A stretch of 44,948 nucleotides of DNA from Paenibacillus sp. (GTDB lineage Bacteria; Bacillota; Bacilli; Paenibacillales; NBRC-103111). Below the pieces are notes generated by a model. It was given only the letters and a program-made list of their open reading frames with translations, made no database searches and had not been told where the DNA came from. Made by a program: the position numbers and the translations under genes. Positions within the stretch are counted from its first letter, which is position 1, and the number at the start of each line of letters is the position of its first letter. The stretch is from contig JAPSLM010000021.1 of assembly GCA_031180825.1 (NCBI GenBank), positions 1 to 44,948 on the forward strand. The letters run 5' to 3'. This document shows positions 33,277 to 41,690 of the stretch, piece after piece.

Positions 33277-35301
33277 TTACGGATTCAGATTGTTTTTCAC
33301 GATCGTTTGCAGCGTCTTGTTGCGGTCCTGGGTCACTTCCCACGTCATGGCGCCGGCAAGACCTTTGGACTTGATGTAATTGACCTTATGCTGAATCGAT
33401 TCGGCGTCGTCGTACGAGATGAAGATGCCGCCGTTCGGCTGATACAGGAAAGGCGTTTTGGTTACGTCGTTCCAGTACCGGGTATAGCCGTTTTTGTTGA
33501 TGTAATTGGCTTCCAGATCGTAGAAGTCGAACGATCCGTTCTCCCACGTGCCTTTCTGGGATACGCCGGCGCACTGCTGATACTGGCCGTTGTTCGCCGA
33601 AGCGCAGCCCTGCCAGCCCTTGCCGTAGTACGGGATGCCGAGCACAAGCTTGGAGGCGGGTACGCCGGCGTTCAAATGATTGTCGACTGCCTTGTCGACA
33701 TTGAAGTTGACCGGATCTGCGCTGTTATCCGCCGGATCGAAATACAGCGGGGCGTTGTGTCCGGATTTGGATTCCCAGCCGCCGTGGAAATCGTACGTCA
33801 TGATGTTGATCCAGTCGAGCGTTTGCGCGATTTTGGACAGCTCCGTATTGTTCACGTAACTCGGGCCTGCCCCGGTTGCAATCGTAAGCAGGTACTGCTT
33901 GCCGTCGGCCGCGCCGGCGGCATTCAGCTCATTGCGGACCGCCTGCAGCAGCAGGGTGAAGTTTTGCTTATCTTCCGGACGCTTGCTGTTGCCCGCCAGA
34001 CCGCCGCTGACCGGGTATTCCCAGTCGAGATCGACGCCGTCAAACTGGTATTTGCGGATGAAGTCCACTGCCGATTTGGCAAAATTGGACCGTGTCACCG
34101 GATCGGCCGCCACGTCCGAGAACCGGTTGGACCAGCTCCAGCCGCCGACGGAAATGAGCGTTTTCAGGTGCGGGTTCGCCTGCTTCAGCTTGATCAGCTG
34201 ATTGAAGCTGCCCTTGATCGGCTGGTCCCACGTATCTCCCGGATACGACATGCCGGTATCGGCCCAAGTATCGCCTTGAACGATGGAACCGTTCGGTACG
34301 TTAATATTGCCCTTCTCATCGGCGCAAGCCCATGTTTGCGGGTTCGGTCCCGTCGGGTCCGGGTTGCCGTGTCTGCCGTTCCAGCAAATGTCCGCGAAAG
34401 CGTAATTGATATGGGTGATCTTCGAAGCATCGATTTCCGGCACCTTGAAGTTGCGTCCGTAAACTGCCCAAGCCGGGTAGTACGTCACGATCTTCTTACC
34501 GCCGCCGCTGCCGGTATCGGATGTCTTAACCGTGACGGCATTGCTCGCAGCGGACACATTGCCGGCGGCATCCTTGGCTTTCACCGTAAACGTATACGCG
34601 GTCGAAGCTGTCAGGCCGGTTACCGTATACGAGGTCGCGGCTGTCGTCCCGGCCAGCACATCGCCCCGGTACACGTCGTATCCCGTTACGCCGACGTTAT
34701 CGGTCGATGCCGTCCAGGACAATGTCACGCTGGTCGACGTTACGTTGGAAGCGCTAACACCTGTCGGCGCCGTTGGCGGCGTCGTATCGGAAGAAGCCCC
34801 GTCCGTCGTGACGGTGACGGCATTGCTCGCAGCGGATACGTTGCCGGCAGCGTCCTTGGCTTTCACCGTAAACGTGTACGAGGTCGACGGCGTCAGGCCG
34901 CTCACGGTATACGAAGTCGTGGCAGCGCTTCCAACAAGCGTCCCGCCTTGGTACACTTCATATCCCGTTACGCCGACGTTATCGGTCGATACTCCCCAGG
35001 ATAAGCTGACGGTTGTCGATGTTTTGCCCGCAACGCTCAAATTGGCCGGTGCGGTAGGAGGCTGGGTATCCGTCCCGCCGCTATGCTGCTTCCACAGGGC
35101 CGGAACGTTCGGCGGCTCCCATCCGACGAGCGAAGTGTGAGGTTGAAGACATTCATACTCCGAGCCTCCGTAGGAGACAATATCGCCGCTCTTGTACGAG
35201 GTATTCGGCGCCCAAGCGGCAGCGGCGAATGCGGCTGCCGGCAGCAGCGAGGCAAGCACCGCGACGACCAGCAGCAGCGCCCAAGCTTTTCGTTTCATCA
35301 T
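33277..35301 (-). CDS. secreted GH18 chitinase with CBM5/12 and two FnIII domains
   Basis: A 674-aa secreted enzyme. Signal peptide MMKRKAWALLLVVAVLASLL ending AFAAAA (residues 1-29); CBM5/12 chitin-binding module (WAPNTSYKSGDIVSYGGSEY ... VPALWKQ, about 30-72); two fibronectin type III domains (about 84-168 and 176-260) that are near duplicates; GH18 domain from about 268, with the catalytic signature FDGVDLDWEYP (acid Glu near 428) and LKTLISVGGW. It hydrolyses chitin outside the cell. The start ATG at 35301 is used; a TTG at 35310 is only 3 nt from AAGGAG. Typical of chitinolytic Paenibacillus/Bacillus, similar in layout to B. circulans ChiD with an extra FnIII. Confidence 0.95.
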   Translation of the reverse strand: MMKRKAWALLLVVAVLASLLPAAAFAAAAWAPNTSYKSGDIVSYGGSEYECLQPHTSLVGWEPPNVPALWKQHSGGTDTQPPTAPANLSVAGKTSTTVSLSWGVSTDNVGVTGYEVYQGGTLVGSAATTSYTVSGLTPSTSYTFTVKAKDAAGNVSAASNAVTVTTDGASSDTTPPTAPTGVSASNVTSTSVTLSWTASTDNVGVTGYDVYRGDVLAGTTAATSYTVTGLTASTAYTFTVKAKDAAGNVSAASNAVTVKTSDTGSGGGKKIVTYYPAWAVYGRNFKVPEIDASKITHINYAFADICWNGRHGNPDPTGPNPQTWACADEKGNINVPNGSIVQGDTWADTGMSYPGDTWDQPIKGSFNQLIKLKQANPHLKTLISVGGWSWSNRFSDVAADPVTRSNFAKSAVDFIRKYQFDGVDLDWEYPVSGGLAGNSKRPEDKQNFTLLLQAVRNELNAAGAADGKQYLLTIATGAGPSYVNNTELSKIAQTLDWINIMTYDFHGGWESKSGHNAPLYFDPADNSADPVNFNVDKAVDNHLNAGVPASKLVLGIPYYGKGWQGCASANNGQYQQCAGVSQKGTWENGSFDFYDLEANYINKNGYTRYWNDVTKTPFLYQPNGGIFISYDDAESIQHKVNYIKSKGLAGAMTWEVTQDRNKTLQTIVKNNLNP
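34532..34982. repeat. direct DNA repeat encoding the two FnIII domains
   Basis: Segments starting at 34532 and 34814 (offset 282 bp, 94 codons) are nearly identical over about 150 bp, including GGCATTGCTCGCAGCGGA and CCGTTACGCCGACGTTATCG in both. This shows a recent in-gene domain duplication and a site prone to recombination. Confidence 0.85.
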
Positions 35302-35590
35302 TAACTTCAACAGCTCCTTTTGTTTACGTTTTACTTTCTTTCTACAATCCGGCTGACCTCATCGTCGGTTATCGCAGGTATCCCTCCTCTCACCATTCTA
35401 GCTTCCATTATCAGGGATCGTTCCCACGTTGTAACGGATAATTTCCTCCAGAACGAGGGGTAAATTTCTACAATAACCCTATGAATACCCGGATAATTTC
35501 CAAAGCCGTTCTTCTCTTATATTCTTCTTAAAAAAAGCTTGGACACGCCCGCCACAAAGGGACATGCCCAAGCCTGTATTCCGATCCTTT
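35302..35590. promoter_or_regulatory. chitinase upstream region with repeated 12-mer
   Basis: About 290 bp between the chitinase and esterase genes. The 12-mer CGGATAATTTCC occurs exactly twice (35435-35446 and 35490-35501, 55 bp apart), a possible regulator site ahead of the chitinase. No confident -10/-35 pair is seen. The downstream end contains the esterase terminator. Confidence 0.4.
35528..35573 (-). terminator. intrinsic terminator after the esterase gene
   Basis: Minus strand: 14-bp stem (35573-35560 with 35550-35537, three G-U pairs), 9-nt loop, then TTTTTTT. It follows the esterase stop by 18 nt. Confidence 0.85.
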
Positions 35591-36382
35591 TTAATTGTCC
35601 GCCGGATTGTTTTCCAACGGCAGCCAATTCAGCACGCTTTGAATTTTTCGGTCCCAATAGCCCCATTCATGCGCTCCGGGTTCCTCCTCGTAAGTAAGCG
35701 CCAGTCCGAGCTTCCGGCAATGGTCGCGAAAACGGACGTTGCTCTCGTATAAAAAATCTTCCGTTCCGCAGCATTGATACAGCTTCGGCTGCTCCGCGCC
35801 CGAACCCGCCAATCGCGACGCCAGCGCGAACAATTCGTTATCGCTGCCGCGCAGGCTGTCCGCCGATCCGAATATTGCGGCCGTTTCTACCCGGGACAGC
35901 CGCTCCCGCGCCATCGCTTCGATATCCGTAACACCGGACAAGCTGGCGGCCGCTCCGAACCGCTCGGGATGGCGGAGCGCCAGCTTCAGCGCACCGTATC
36001 CGCCCATCGACAGGCCGGCCACAAAGGTGCGTTCCCTCTCCTCCGCCAGCGGAAAGAAGGACCTCGCAAGCGCGGGCAGCTCTTCGCTGACGAACGACCA
36101 ATACTTCGGGCCGCTCGCCATATCCGCGTAAAAGCTGCGGTTCACGGCCGGCATGACCACCGCGAGCCCGAGCGGTGCCGCGTAGCGTTCGATCGATGTC
36201 CGGCGCAGCCAGATCGTATGATCGTCCGAGAGGCCGTGCAGCAAAAACAGTACCGGGTGCTTGCCCCCGGTGCTCCGGTTGGTCAGACCGATCTGTCCTG
36301 CCGTCGTCTGGGGCAATAAGACGTACATCGACGTAGACAGGCCGAGCGACTCGGAGAAAAAATGACAATCGATAAAAGCCAT
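35591..36382 (-). CDS. alpha/beta-hydrolase esterase (EstA/S-formylglutathione hydrolase-like)
   Basis: A 263-aa alpha/beta hydrolase of the putative esterase family: [20 protein letters not shown], nucleophile elbow [14 protein letters not shown] with Ser125, catalytic Asp in CGTEDFLY and His in [10 protein letters not shown]. The length and motifs fit tributyrin esterase EstA-like carboxylesterases. No signal peptide, so cytoplasmic. GGGGAGGG lies about 12 nt before the ATG. Single-gene unit; physiological substrate unknown. Confidence 0.9.
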   Translation of the reverse strand: MAFIDCHFFSESLGLSTSMYVLLPQTTAGQIGLTNRSTGGKHPVLFLLHGLSDDHTIWLRRTSIERYAAPLGLAVVMPAVNRSFYADMASGPKYWSFVSEELPALARSFFPLAEERERTFVAGLSMGGYGALKLALRHPERFGAAASLSGVTDIEAMARERLSRVETAAIFGSADSLRGSDNELFALASRLAGSGAEQPKLYQCCGTEDFLYESNVRFRDHCRKLGLALTYEEEPGAHEWGYWDRKIQSVLNWLPLENNPADN

Positions 36383-36619
36383 GTGTTAAGTTACCCTCCC
36401 CGTTGGATCGGATCTTATCCCGTAAATTCCAAACCCAGTATACCGCTTCGGACGGACATCCCCTGCCAACGAAAACCTGCCAGTTGGAAATGATGAATTG
36501 CCTTAGCCATAGATTAATGTTTGTTATTATCCATATCTGCAAGGAAGCCCTCGTATTATGTAGAAGGTTTTGCTCCTTGCGGCTCTACATTCCCCATAAT
36601 GTGAGTCACAAGCACCCCA
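36383..36619. other. intergenic region at the edge of the AT-rich island
   Basis: The base composition shifts from GC-rich to AT-rich here. A stem ATGTAGA/TCTACAT (36558-36590) encloses a smaller AAGG/CCTT pair but has no U-tract. No gene or promoter is recognised. Confidence 0.4.
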
Positions 36620-37498
36620 TCAGGCTATCTTATTAGCTCGTTTCGAAGGCGCAGTAGTTCTTTGAATTCGGTAGATTTTATTGCGCCAACGATAATCCTT
36701 CTTATTGGCTTCAGCTAATTTATCAGAATACCAGGCTATTTGACGCTCCCCTTTTAACAAGGTTATTTCTCTTAAATAAGAACCGTCTATAAACATGGGA
36801 ATCGATTCAATACCATTTCGTTTGCGTACTGCATGCATGTGCAAATGGGGTTCCGACGAGTTTCCAGAATTACCCACCTTACCTAAAAAAGCACCCTCCT
36901 TCACTTCATCCCCTTCTTTCACAACAATACTTCCGGATTTAAAGTGCACGAGGTACAAGTAGATGCCGCGGTGCTCTATAATAATAAGGTTACCCAAATT
37001 ATTTTCATTAGGATTTTTATAAGGCTCATCTGCTAATTCATTTATTACTTTTATAACCTTACCACCCAAAGGACTAAATATCTCTTCGCCAAATATCTCA
37101 AAATCCTCCAAAAGATGAGCAGAAAATAATGATTTATATGTTGTACCATTTTTGTTTAGTTTTACTATGTCAATAGCATGCTTCTGAAATGGGTCTTTAT
37201 TATGATAATTCAGGGCTTCATTATTACCCCCGTGCAATATGTAGTATGTCCCTTGATCTTTAAATGGAAAGATTAGTTGGACACGGTCCATCTCATCAGG
37301 TGCTTTCAATGAACTAATTGAGTAACTTGTCATAACTATTTGAGACACCGTAAGAACGAGAAGCATTACTCTTACTATCCAAAATAGTGCATTTTTTTCA
37401 GTAGATTGTAAATGCATCTTTCTGTTTCTGATACCTGAAATTAAGATAGATAAGGCAAGAATGATAATATAAACGTACCTCAGATGATAATTAAACAT
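36620..37498 (-). CDS. membrane-anchored M23-family metallopeptidase
   Basis: A 292-aa protein: two membrane helices (about 8-22 and 37-60), an extracytoplasmic linker, then an M23/LytM domain from about 105. Zinc ligands are visible as His and Asp in KHAIDIVKL and the HxH in PHLHMHAV, with GNLIIIEHRGIYLYLVHFKS as the core strand. The family cleaves peptidoglycan cross-bridges or bacteriocin-like substrates. AT-rich, unlike its left-hand neighbours. In-frame sequence upstream of the ATG encodes further hydrophobic residues without a start codon, so the gene may be 5' truncated by a frameshift near 37571-37580. Confidence 0.8.
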   Translation of the reverse strand: MFNYHLRYVYIIILALSILISGIRNRKMHLQSTEKNALFWIVRVMLLVLTVSQIVMTSYSISSLKAPDEMDRVQLIFPFKDQGTYYILHGGNNEALNYHNKDPFQKHAIDIVKLNKNGTTYKSLFSAHLLEDFEIFGEEIFSPLGGKVIKVINELADEPYKNPNENNLGNLIIIEHRGIYLYLVHFKSGSIVVKEGDEVKEGAFLGKVGNSGNSSEPHLHMHAVRKRNGIESIPMFIDGSYLREITLLKGERQIAWYSDKLAEANKKDYRWRNKIYRIQRTTAPSKRANKIA

Positions 37499-37683
37499 AC
37501 CCCAGACAGCGGTTATGTATAACCAAATAAAATAGTTTACTGAAAAAACAATCCAAATAATTAAACCTGTATTTAAAAGGATAATATAGCATGAGCATTA
37601 CCATTAAAGGAATCACAAGCATTTTAGCGAGCAATATTAATCAAATCCAATCGATAATAAGATTAACTCATAATTTGTTTTAG
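37499..37683 (-). pseudogene. likely 5' extension of the M23 gene, separated by a frameshift
   Basis: The minus strand upstream of 37498 encodes NTGLIIWIVFSVNYFIWLYI without a start codon. In the neighbouring frame ATG at 37622 begins MLVIPLMVMLMLYYPF. The two join at CCTTTTAAAT (37580-37571) if one base is removed, giving two more membrane helices for the M23 protein. This reconstruction is inference. Confidence 0.4.
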
Positions 37684-37955
37684 CGATATGCGGTCCGTTT
37701 GTTCTTGGAAGGGTCGATACTACAAAGAAACTGAAGAATCCTGCTCCAAATCTATCAGACCATCAACGCCTACTGGGAAGTGTTTCAAGATCAAAGATAT
37801 GACCCGGACTAAAAACGGATTTTTAGCTAGGTCAACCTCCGGCGCTGGCAGAAGAAGAGCAGCAAAAAAATGAAGACCCCCTGAGCAAGCTGCCACCTAA
37901 CGCGGGAATTGAAGCAACTTTACTTTGGATGCCAGTTGCAGGCGGAATTCCGTGA
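37684..37955 (+). pseudogene. decayed coding sequence of unknown family
   Basis: Plus strand: one frame reads RYAVRLFLEGSILQRN, stop, RILLQIYQTINAYWEVF then QDQRYDPD, stop (37684-37812); the next frame continues GQPPALAEEEQQKNEDPLSK then LPPNAGIEATLLWMPVAGGIP (37830-37955). The protein-like composition across two stops and a shift suggests a broken gene. The family is not recognised. Confidence 0.4.
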
Positions 37956-38028
37956 TGCGAGTTCCAGCTTAATAGAAAAAAAACAAAAATATCAAATACA
38001 CAATTCTATGATTTGACACTTTTTTGGG

Positions 38029-39159
38029 CTAGGCTTTGTCCGAAGTCTCTCCTAATTTATGAATAACTTTATTTCTAAAATCTTCATCCTTAAATAGGGA
38101 AACTAGAAAGTCATCAAATTTATTTTTTAACCATTGGGTTTCCGTTCCTGACGGTGCGTCGTTGATAAAAGCAGCTAAAGCTAAGGTGTCGCCGTTTTTT
38201 TTAGTCCCATACATAGCTGAAGTAACTACAAATGCGGTTGTTCCTCCCTTGAATCCCAATTTTCTAAACTCTGATTTTTCATTTGGCTTTCGATCTATTA
38301 TTTCATTGAGAATCTTTTGTATCTGAGGTGGAAAGTAACTTTCACTGTTTATTTTATTCATCAAGGAAGCATATTCCCTTGTCGTACCGCTAGGTAATCT
38401 GTTCGACTCAATCTGTTGGATGTCTCTGCGAAATGCTTCTTTTGTATTGAGTCTGGTAATTGCGGAGCGGTCATCTTCACTTTTTAATTGATTTCGTAAC
38501 TGGTAGGCAAGAGCTATATATTCACTCTGATCCATTTCCTGCATACGCTTGATTGCCTCTTTAATGCCCACCTTTTCTTTTTCCTTGATGTACGTCGAGA
38601 TTAGAACGGAAGAAGTCTTAGGAAATAGTTGGGTATGTTGCGTTAATGACAGCTCTTGCAAATTCCTATTGACCGAATCACCACCTAGTAAATCGAACAA
38701 ATATTCAGTGCATGCATTTGAACTATAATGAATCATTCCTCGCGCTATTTCATTTAATGTAACCTGATTATTGGATTTCTCTAACTGTTCTTTCAAATCA
38801 TACTTCCAATTCGAGTGCGCCCCTCCGTCAGTTCCCGGAATATAAAACTTTTCAATGTCAGCTACATTGATTAAGGTGTCGGGCTTCAGGACGCCTTGAC
38901 TTACTTGTTTCGCATACTCTATAACAATAATAAGTTTAGCCGTACTGGCTAGGGGCATTACTTTTGTTGAATTGTAGTCAATAACCGGAATATTATTATG
39001 TAATAAATATAGGGAGCTTTTATGCTTATTTTTAATAAAATAATTTAACACGTGTTCTTTTGTTTTTTTATTATCTAAATATTGAAGGACTGCGGCCAAT
39101 ACACAAAACGAAATAACAGCAACAAGGACTGCAATGCCTATCCAACCAGCTATAACCAT
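38029..39159 (-). CDS. membrane-anchored serine hydrolase, class A beta-lactamase fold
   Basis: A 376-aa protein with an N-terminal membrane helix (5-26) and a penicillin-recognising serine hydrolase domain. All three active-site boxes are visible: SxxK as STAK (Ser72-Lys75), SxN as SSN (146-148), and KGG in LGFKGGTTAF near residue 300. No Glu166-type omega-loop residue is obvious, so a D,D-peptidase or unknown hydrolase is as likely as a beta-lactamase. GGAGG precedes the ATG. It lies 21 nt after the DCC gene in an AT-rich operon. Confidence 0.82.
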   Translation of the reverse strand: MVIAGWIGIAVLVAVISFCVLAAVLQYLDNKKTKEHVLNYFIKNKHKSSLYLLHNNIPVIDYNSTKVMPLASTAKLIIVIEYAKQVSQGVLKPDTLINVADIEKFYIPGTDGGAHSNWKYDLKEQLEKSNNQVTLNEIARGMIHYSSNACTEYLFDLLGGDSVNRNLQELSLTQHTQLFPKTSSVLISTYIKEKEKVGIKEAIKRMQEMDQSEYIALAYQLRNQLKSEDDRSAITRLNTKEAFRRDIQQIESNRLPSGTTREYASLMNKINSESYFPPQIQKILNEIIDRKPNEKSEFRKLGFKGGTTAFVVTSAMYGTKKNGDTLALAAFINDAPSGTETQWLKNKFDDFLVSLFKDEDFRNKVIHKLGETSDKA

Positions 39160-39180
39160 TTTTTATCCTCCAAACCCATG

Positions 39181-39666
39181 TTAAGAGTCAATAGTTGAAT
39201 CGTTAGATGCTATAGGTCCCCTAATACAAACTTCAGAACAATGATTTGTTGCTACGATTTTTCTTCGCTTGGCAATATAATCATAAAAAACTTGGCCAAT
39301 ACCGATATATTTGGAAATAAGTAAAAACGGTAACAATGGCCAAAATACCAAGATTCGTTTTGCTAATTGGATAATAGAATTAATTGCATCGACAATCTCT
39401 GATTGGATTATAACTTTACTGTGCATCCTCTTTTCTAATTTAGCGATGTCTAACGAATACGTCGCTGCGACTTCAGGATTGCGAAAGGAAACGAATTGCA
39501 CTAATTTGAAAAGATCTTTCTGTTCGCATTGTTCTTTTACTTTTTGGCACATGGGACACCAACCATCATAAAATACAATCATTTTCTGTTTACTAAGGTG
39601 TTTCTGCCCCCATGAGATAGTCCGGTCAATAAATGGCTTTTTCATTTTTGTATAGCCGGTTAACAT
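39181..39666 (-). CDS. DCC-family thiol-disulfide oxidoreductase-like protein
   Basis: A 161-aa protein with the DCC signature FYDGWCPMCQKVKEQCEQKD near residue 35 (CxxC of the thioredoxin-like fold), then a hydrophobic stretch VFWPLLPFLLISKYIGIGQV and a basic C-terminus. The start is taken as ATG at 39666, immediately after the HTTM stop (TAAAATG), with no strong ribosome binding site, which suggests coupling. A later ATG at 39645 is possible. DCC proteins are often encoded next to HTTM proteins; the joint function is not established. Confidence 0.72.
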   Translation of the reverse strand: MLTGYTKMKKPFIDRTISWGQKHLSKQKMIVFYDGWCPMCQKVKEQCEQKDLFKLVQFVSFRNPEVAATYSLDIAKLEKRMHSKVIIQSEIVDAINSIIQLAKRILVFWPLLPFLLISKYIGIGQVFYDYIAKRRKIVATNHCSEVCIRGPIASNDSTIDS

Positions 39667-39667
39667 T

Positions 39668-40234
39668 TTATGACATAAGCGTTTGATAAAATCCTGACGC
39701 AAAATAAACGATACATAATTGTATTATACAACAAAATATGCAAAAATTATGCAAAATGCTCAGGAATGGCTTTTGGGTTTTATTACGGGCGGCATCTACT
39801 GAAAAATACGCTGTACAATTCGCAAAAATTAGATAAACGAGTACAACGCACATTAAATTATCTCCGCCATCACCTATGTACATGGTTCTTTTATATAATG
39901 AGAAATAGAAAATAAAATTTAAAATAGAGAACAATCTTCCACGGTACCCTATGGTGAAAATAAAAGCTACAATTATCCCTGCATGAAAAATTATATCAAA
40001 GAAAAGGAGATCGTCACTTATGTTATATAAAGACAAGGCAGATCGCTTGAAATTGTTATCGATAATATTATACCCGACATTACTCCAAAGGAAATATCGT
40101 TGAGAATAATGCATCAAATAAAAATATAGTATTAATAAACCAAAACCTAGCCTTAGCAAACTGGCACCAATAAGAAACCTGTCTTTTACAAAAAAATTTA
40201 ATAACACATCCATTTTATTCCTCATAAAATTCAT
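39668..40234 (-). CDS. HTTM-domain (SdpB-like) membrane protein, apparently C-terminally truncated
   Basis: A 188-aa protein with about four to five membrane helices. RFLIGASLLRLGFGLLILYF near the N-terminus and the C-terminal IIQLCIVYFASGFYQTLMS match the first half of HTTM proteins (the SdpB and vitamin-K-carboxylase-like superfamily). Family members are usually near 300 aa and continue with a WxxGTALYY-type segment, which is absent here. AAGGATG precedes the ATG. It is first in the operon with DCC and the serine hydrolase. It may be a remnant or a short variant. Confidence 0.65.
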   Translation of the reverse strand: MNFMRNKMDVLLNFFVKDRFLIGASLLRLGFGLLILYFYLMHYSQRYFLWSNVGYNIIDNNFKRSALSLYNISDDLLFFDIIFHAGIIVAFIFTIGYRGRLFSILNFIFYFSLYKRTMYIGDGGDNLMCVVLVYLIFANCTAYFSVDAARNKTQKPFLSILHNFCIFCCIIQLCIVYFASGFYQTLMS

Positions 40235-40451
40235 CCTTATTACTTAAAATAATTGTACTACATTTTGGTTTACATTTTTCCAATCGAGAATAACATCATC
40301 AATGACTTCCGGCTCAAGTCATCATTCCTTTTAGAAAATGGTTTAGTGTAATGGGTTATGATTCGAATACGAACCTCATTAATATTTTCATTAGAAGTTA
40401 GACGAGGAAAATAAGAAGCCAATGCTCCCTTTTGAGGAAATTCGGTAAAGG

Positions 40452-40578
40452 TTAGACATCATCGATTTTCGCTGTGCGAGACGGACAGCAGAAACAAAAT
40501 TGGCGGAAATTGGTGCATACATGGGGCAATATCTCCCGACGTCTACTATATTTTCTTTAGGCGGTGTACAGACCGGGA
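40452..40578 (+). pseudogene. possible IS110-family transposase fragment
   Basis: The plus-strand frame reads LDIIDFRCARRTAETKLAEI then GAYMGQYLPTSTIFSLGGVQTG. This resembles the conserved TAxxxxAEIGxDMxxFPTxxHLxSWAG region of IS110-type transposases. Only about 40 residues remain and the match is by eye. Confidence 0.35.
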
Positions 40579-40610
40579 AGAAAGAGCAGGATAACGAAGT
40601 TCAGAAAACC

Positions 40611-40637
40611 GAAAAGCCCGGCTCTTCCGAGCCCGGC
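40611..40637 (-). terminator. terminator after the 89-aa gene
   Basis: Minus strand: 9-bp GC-rich stem with one mismatch (40637-40629 with 40624-40616), TTCC-type loop, then TTTTC and GGTTTTC. Confidence 0.6.
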
Positions 40638-40649
40638 GTCCGATGCGAT

Positions 40650-40919
40650 TTAGAGCATGCGTCTCCGCTTGCGCGCCGCTGCCCTTCTGCCTTGCTTTCC
40701 TGAGAACGATCTACCCTCCGCCGCCTTTGCCGCTTCGCTTAGCCTCAATTGCTGCTGCTCCGCCGCCGCCTTCGCCTCGGCAATCAGGTCGGCCGCCTGC
40801 TTCAGCATTGGGGAAATCTGCTTCGCCGACCGGTAGATCGAATTGATTTTGTCGAAAGCGGTCAAAATTTCATCCAAGCTTTCGTTGAGGCTGCGGAATA
40901 CCGTAGGCCGCTTGCTCAC
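40650..40919 (-). CDS. small basic coiled-coil protein
   Basis: An 89-aa protein starting GTG (MSKRPTVFRSLNESLDEILT), helical through residue 68 with an Ala/Gln/Glu-rich coiled coil (LIAEAKAAAEQQQLRLSEAA), and a strongly basic tail (GRRAAARKRRRML). GGGGAGAG precedes the start and a terminator follows the stop. It is not assignable to a named family; the layout recalls small VrrA/YqfQ-like spore proteins but this is weak. Confidence 0.6.
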   Translation of the reverse strand: MSKRPTVFRSLNESLDEILTAFDKINSIYRSAKQISPMLKQAADLIAEAKAAAEQQQLRLSEAAKAAEGRSFSGKQGRRAAARKRRRML

Positions 40920-40985
40920 CCTGCGCTCTCCCCTCTCGTTTGTTCCTCCACTTGCTTTATTGTATGGGAGAGGCGCCCGGAAGGT

Positions 40986-41585
40986 TTAGGCGGGTGACCC
41001 GGGCGCGCCAAGCGCTTTTAAAATAAAATGCAGCGTATGCTCCGCCGTCTCGTCAACAAGCAGGTCCTGCGGCGACAGCAGCGTCCGGCCGCAGCCGATT
41101 TGCTTGTGGGCCAACGTCGCCCCCATGACGAACAGCAGCGCTTGATCCAGCGATTCGAAGTGGAACAGGCCTTCCTCCCGGCCTTGTTCCAGCAACCTGC
41201 GGGCCTTGCTCCAGACGGGAGAGGTAAAGGCGTTGACCACCTCGGCACGAGGCGTGTTCAGAACCATCTCTTGTTGAATGATCGTGCTCAGCTCCCGGTC
41301 CGTGAGGCTGAAGCGGATGATTTCCCGGACAATAAGACTGAGTCCCTGAACCGGATGAGTAAAATGGGCTTCGTGCTCGGAAAGCTGCCGGCCCGGAAAA
41401 AAATGCTCGAAAATGGCATGGAACACTTTTTCCTTGCCCCCGAAATAATACGAGACCAAGGCGACGTTCGCGCCCGCCTCCTCGCAGATTTGCCGGACGC
41501 TCGTCCCCTCGAAGCCCTGCCGGGAAAACAGCTTCTTGGCCGAGCATAAAATACGCATTTTCATATCCGTTTCCGTCTGGGTCAA
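40986..41585 (-). CDS. TetR-family transcriptional regulator
   Basis: A 199-aa TetR regulator. The N-terminal helix-turn-helix is clear: RILCSAKKLFSRQGFEGTSV then RQICEEAGANVALVSYYFGG KE. The C-terminal ligand domain is helical. The start is TTG at 41585 with GGAAGGGG 10 nt upstream; an ATG at 41564 is the alternative. It lies 105 nt downstream of the ABC-2 membrane protein gene on the same strand and probably represses that operon through the tandem palindromes at 42888-42920. The pair resembles yhgD-yhgE of Bacillus. Confidence 0.9.
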   Translation of the reverse strand: MTQTETDMKMRILCSAKKLFSRQGFEGTSVRQICEEAGANVALVSYYFGGKEKVFHAIFEHFFPGRQLSEHEAHFTHPVQGLSLIVREIIRFSLTDRELSTIIQQEMVLNTPRAEVVNAFTSPVWSKARRLLEQGREEGLFHFESLDQALLFVMGATLAHKQIGCGRTLLSPQDLLVDETAEHTLHFILKALGAPGSPA

Positions 41586-41690
41586 CTGATGCGTCCCCTT
41601 CCGTTTTGACTGTAGCTTCCCTTATTGTACCATAAAACCGAAAGGCGGACGGATCGCGCCCAAGCTTCCGCCGGAGCGGCCGTTCCCCGG

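Larger units (their letters stand above)
40235..40649. other. intergenic region with an IS remnant
   Basis: It holds the upstream region of the HTTM operon (no convincing -35/-10), a probable IS110-type fragment at 40452-40578 and the terminator of the 89-aa gene. The transition back to GC-rich sequence falls at about 40600. Confidence 0.4.

Noticed and set aside
33235..35004. 589-codon plus-strand frame opposite the chitinase
   Set aside because: Antisense to a clear GH18 chitinase with signal peptide and domains.
40500..40703. 67-codon plus-strand frame as a separate gene
   Set aside because: Its first part is the possible IS110 fragment and its second part runs through the terminator and 3' end of the 89-aa gene.
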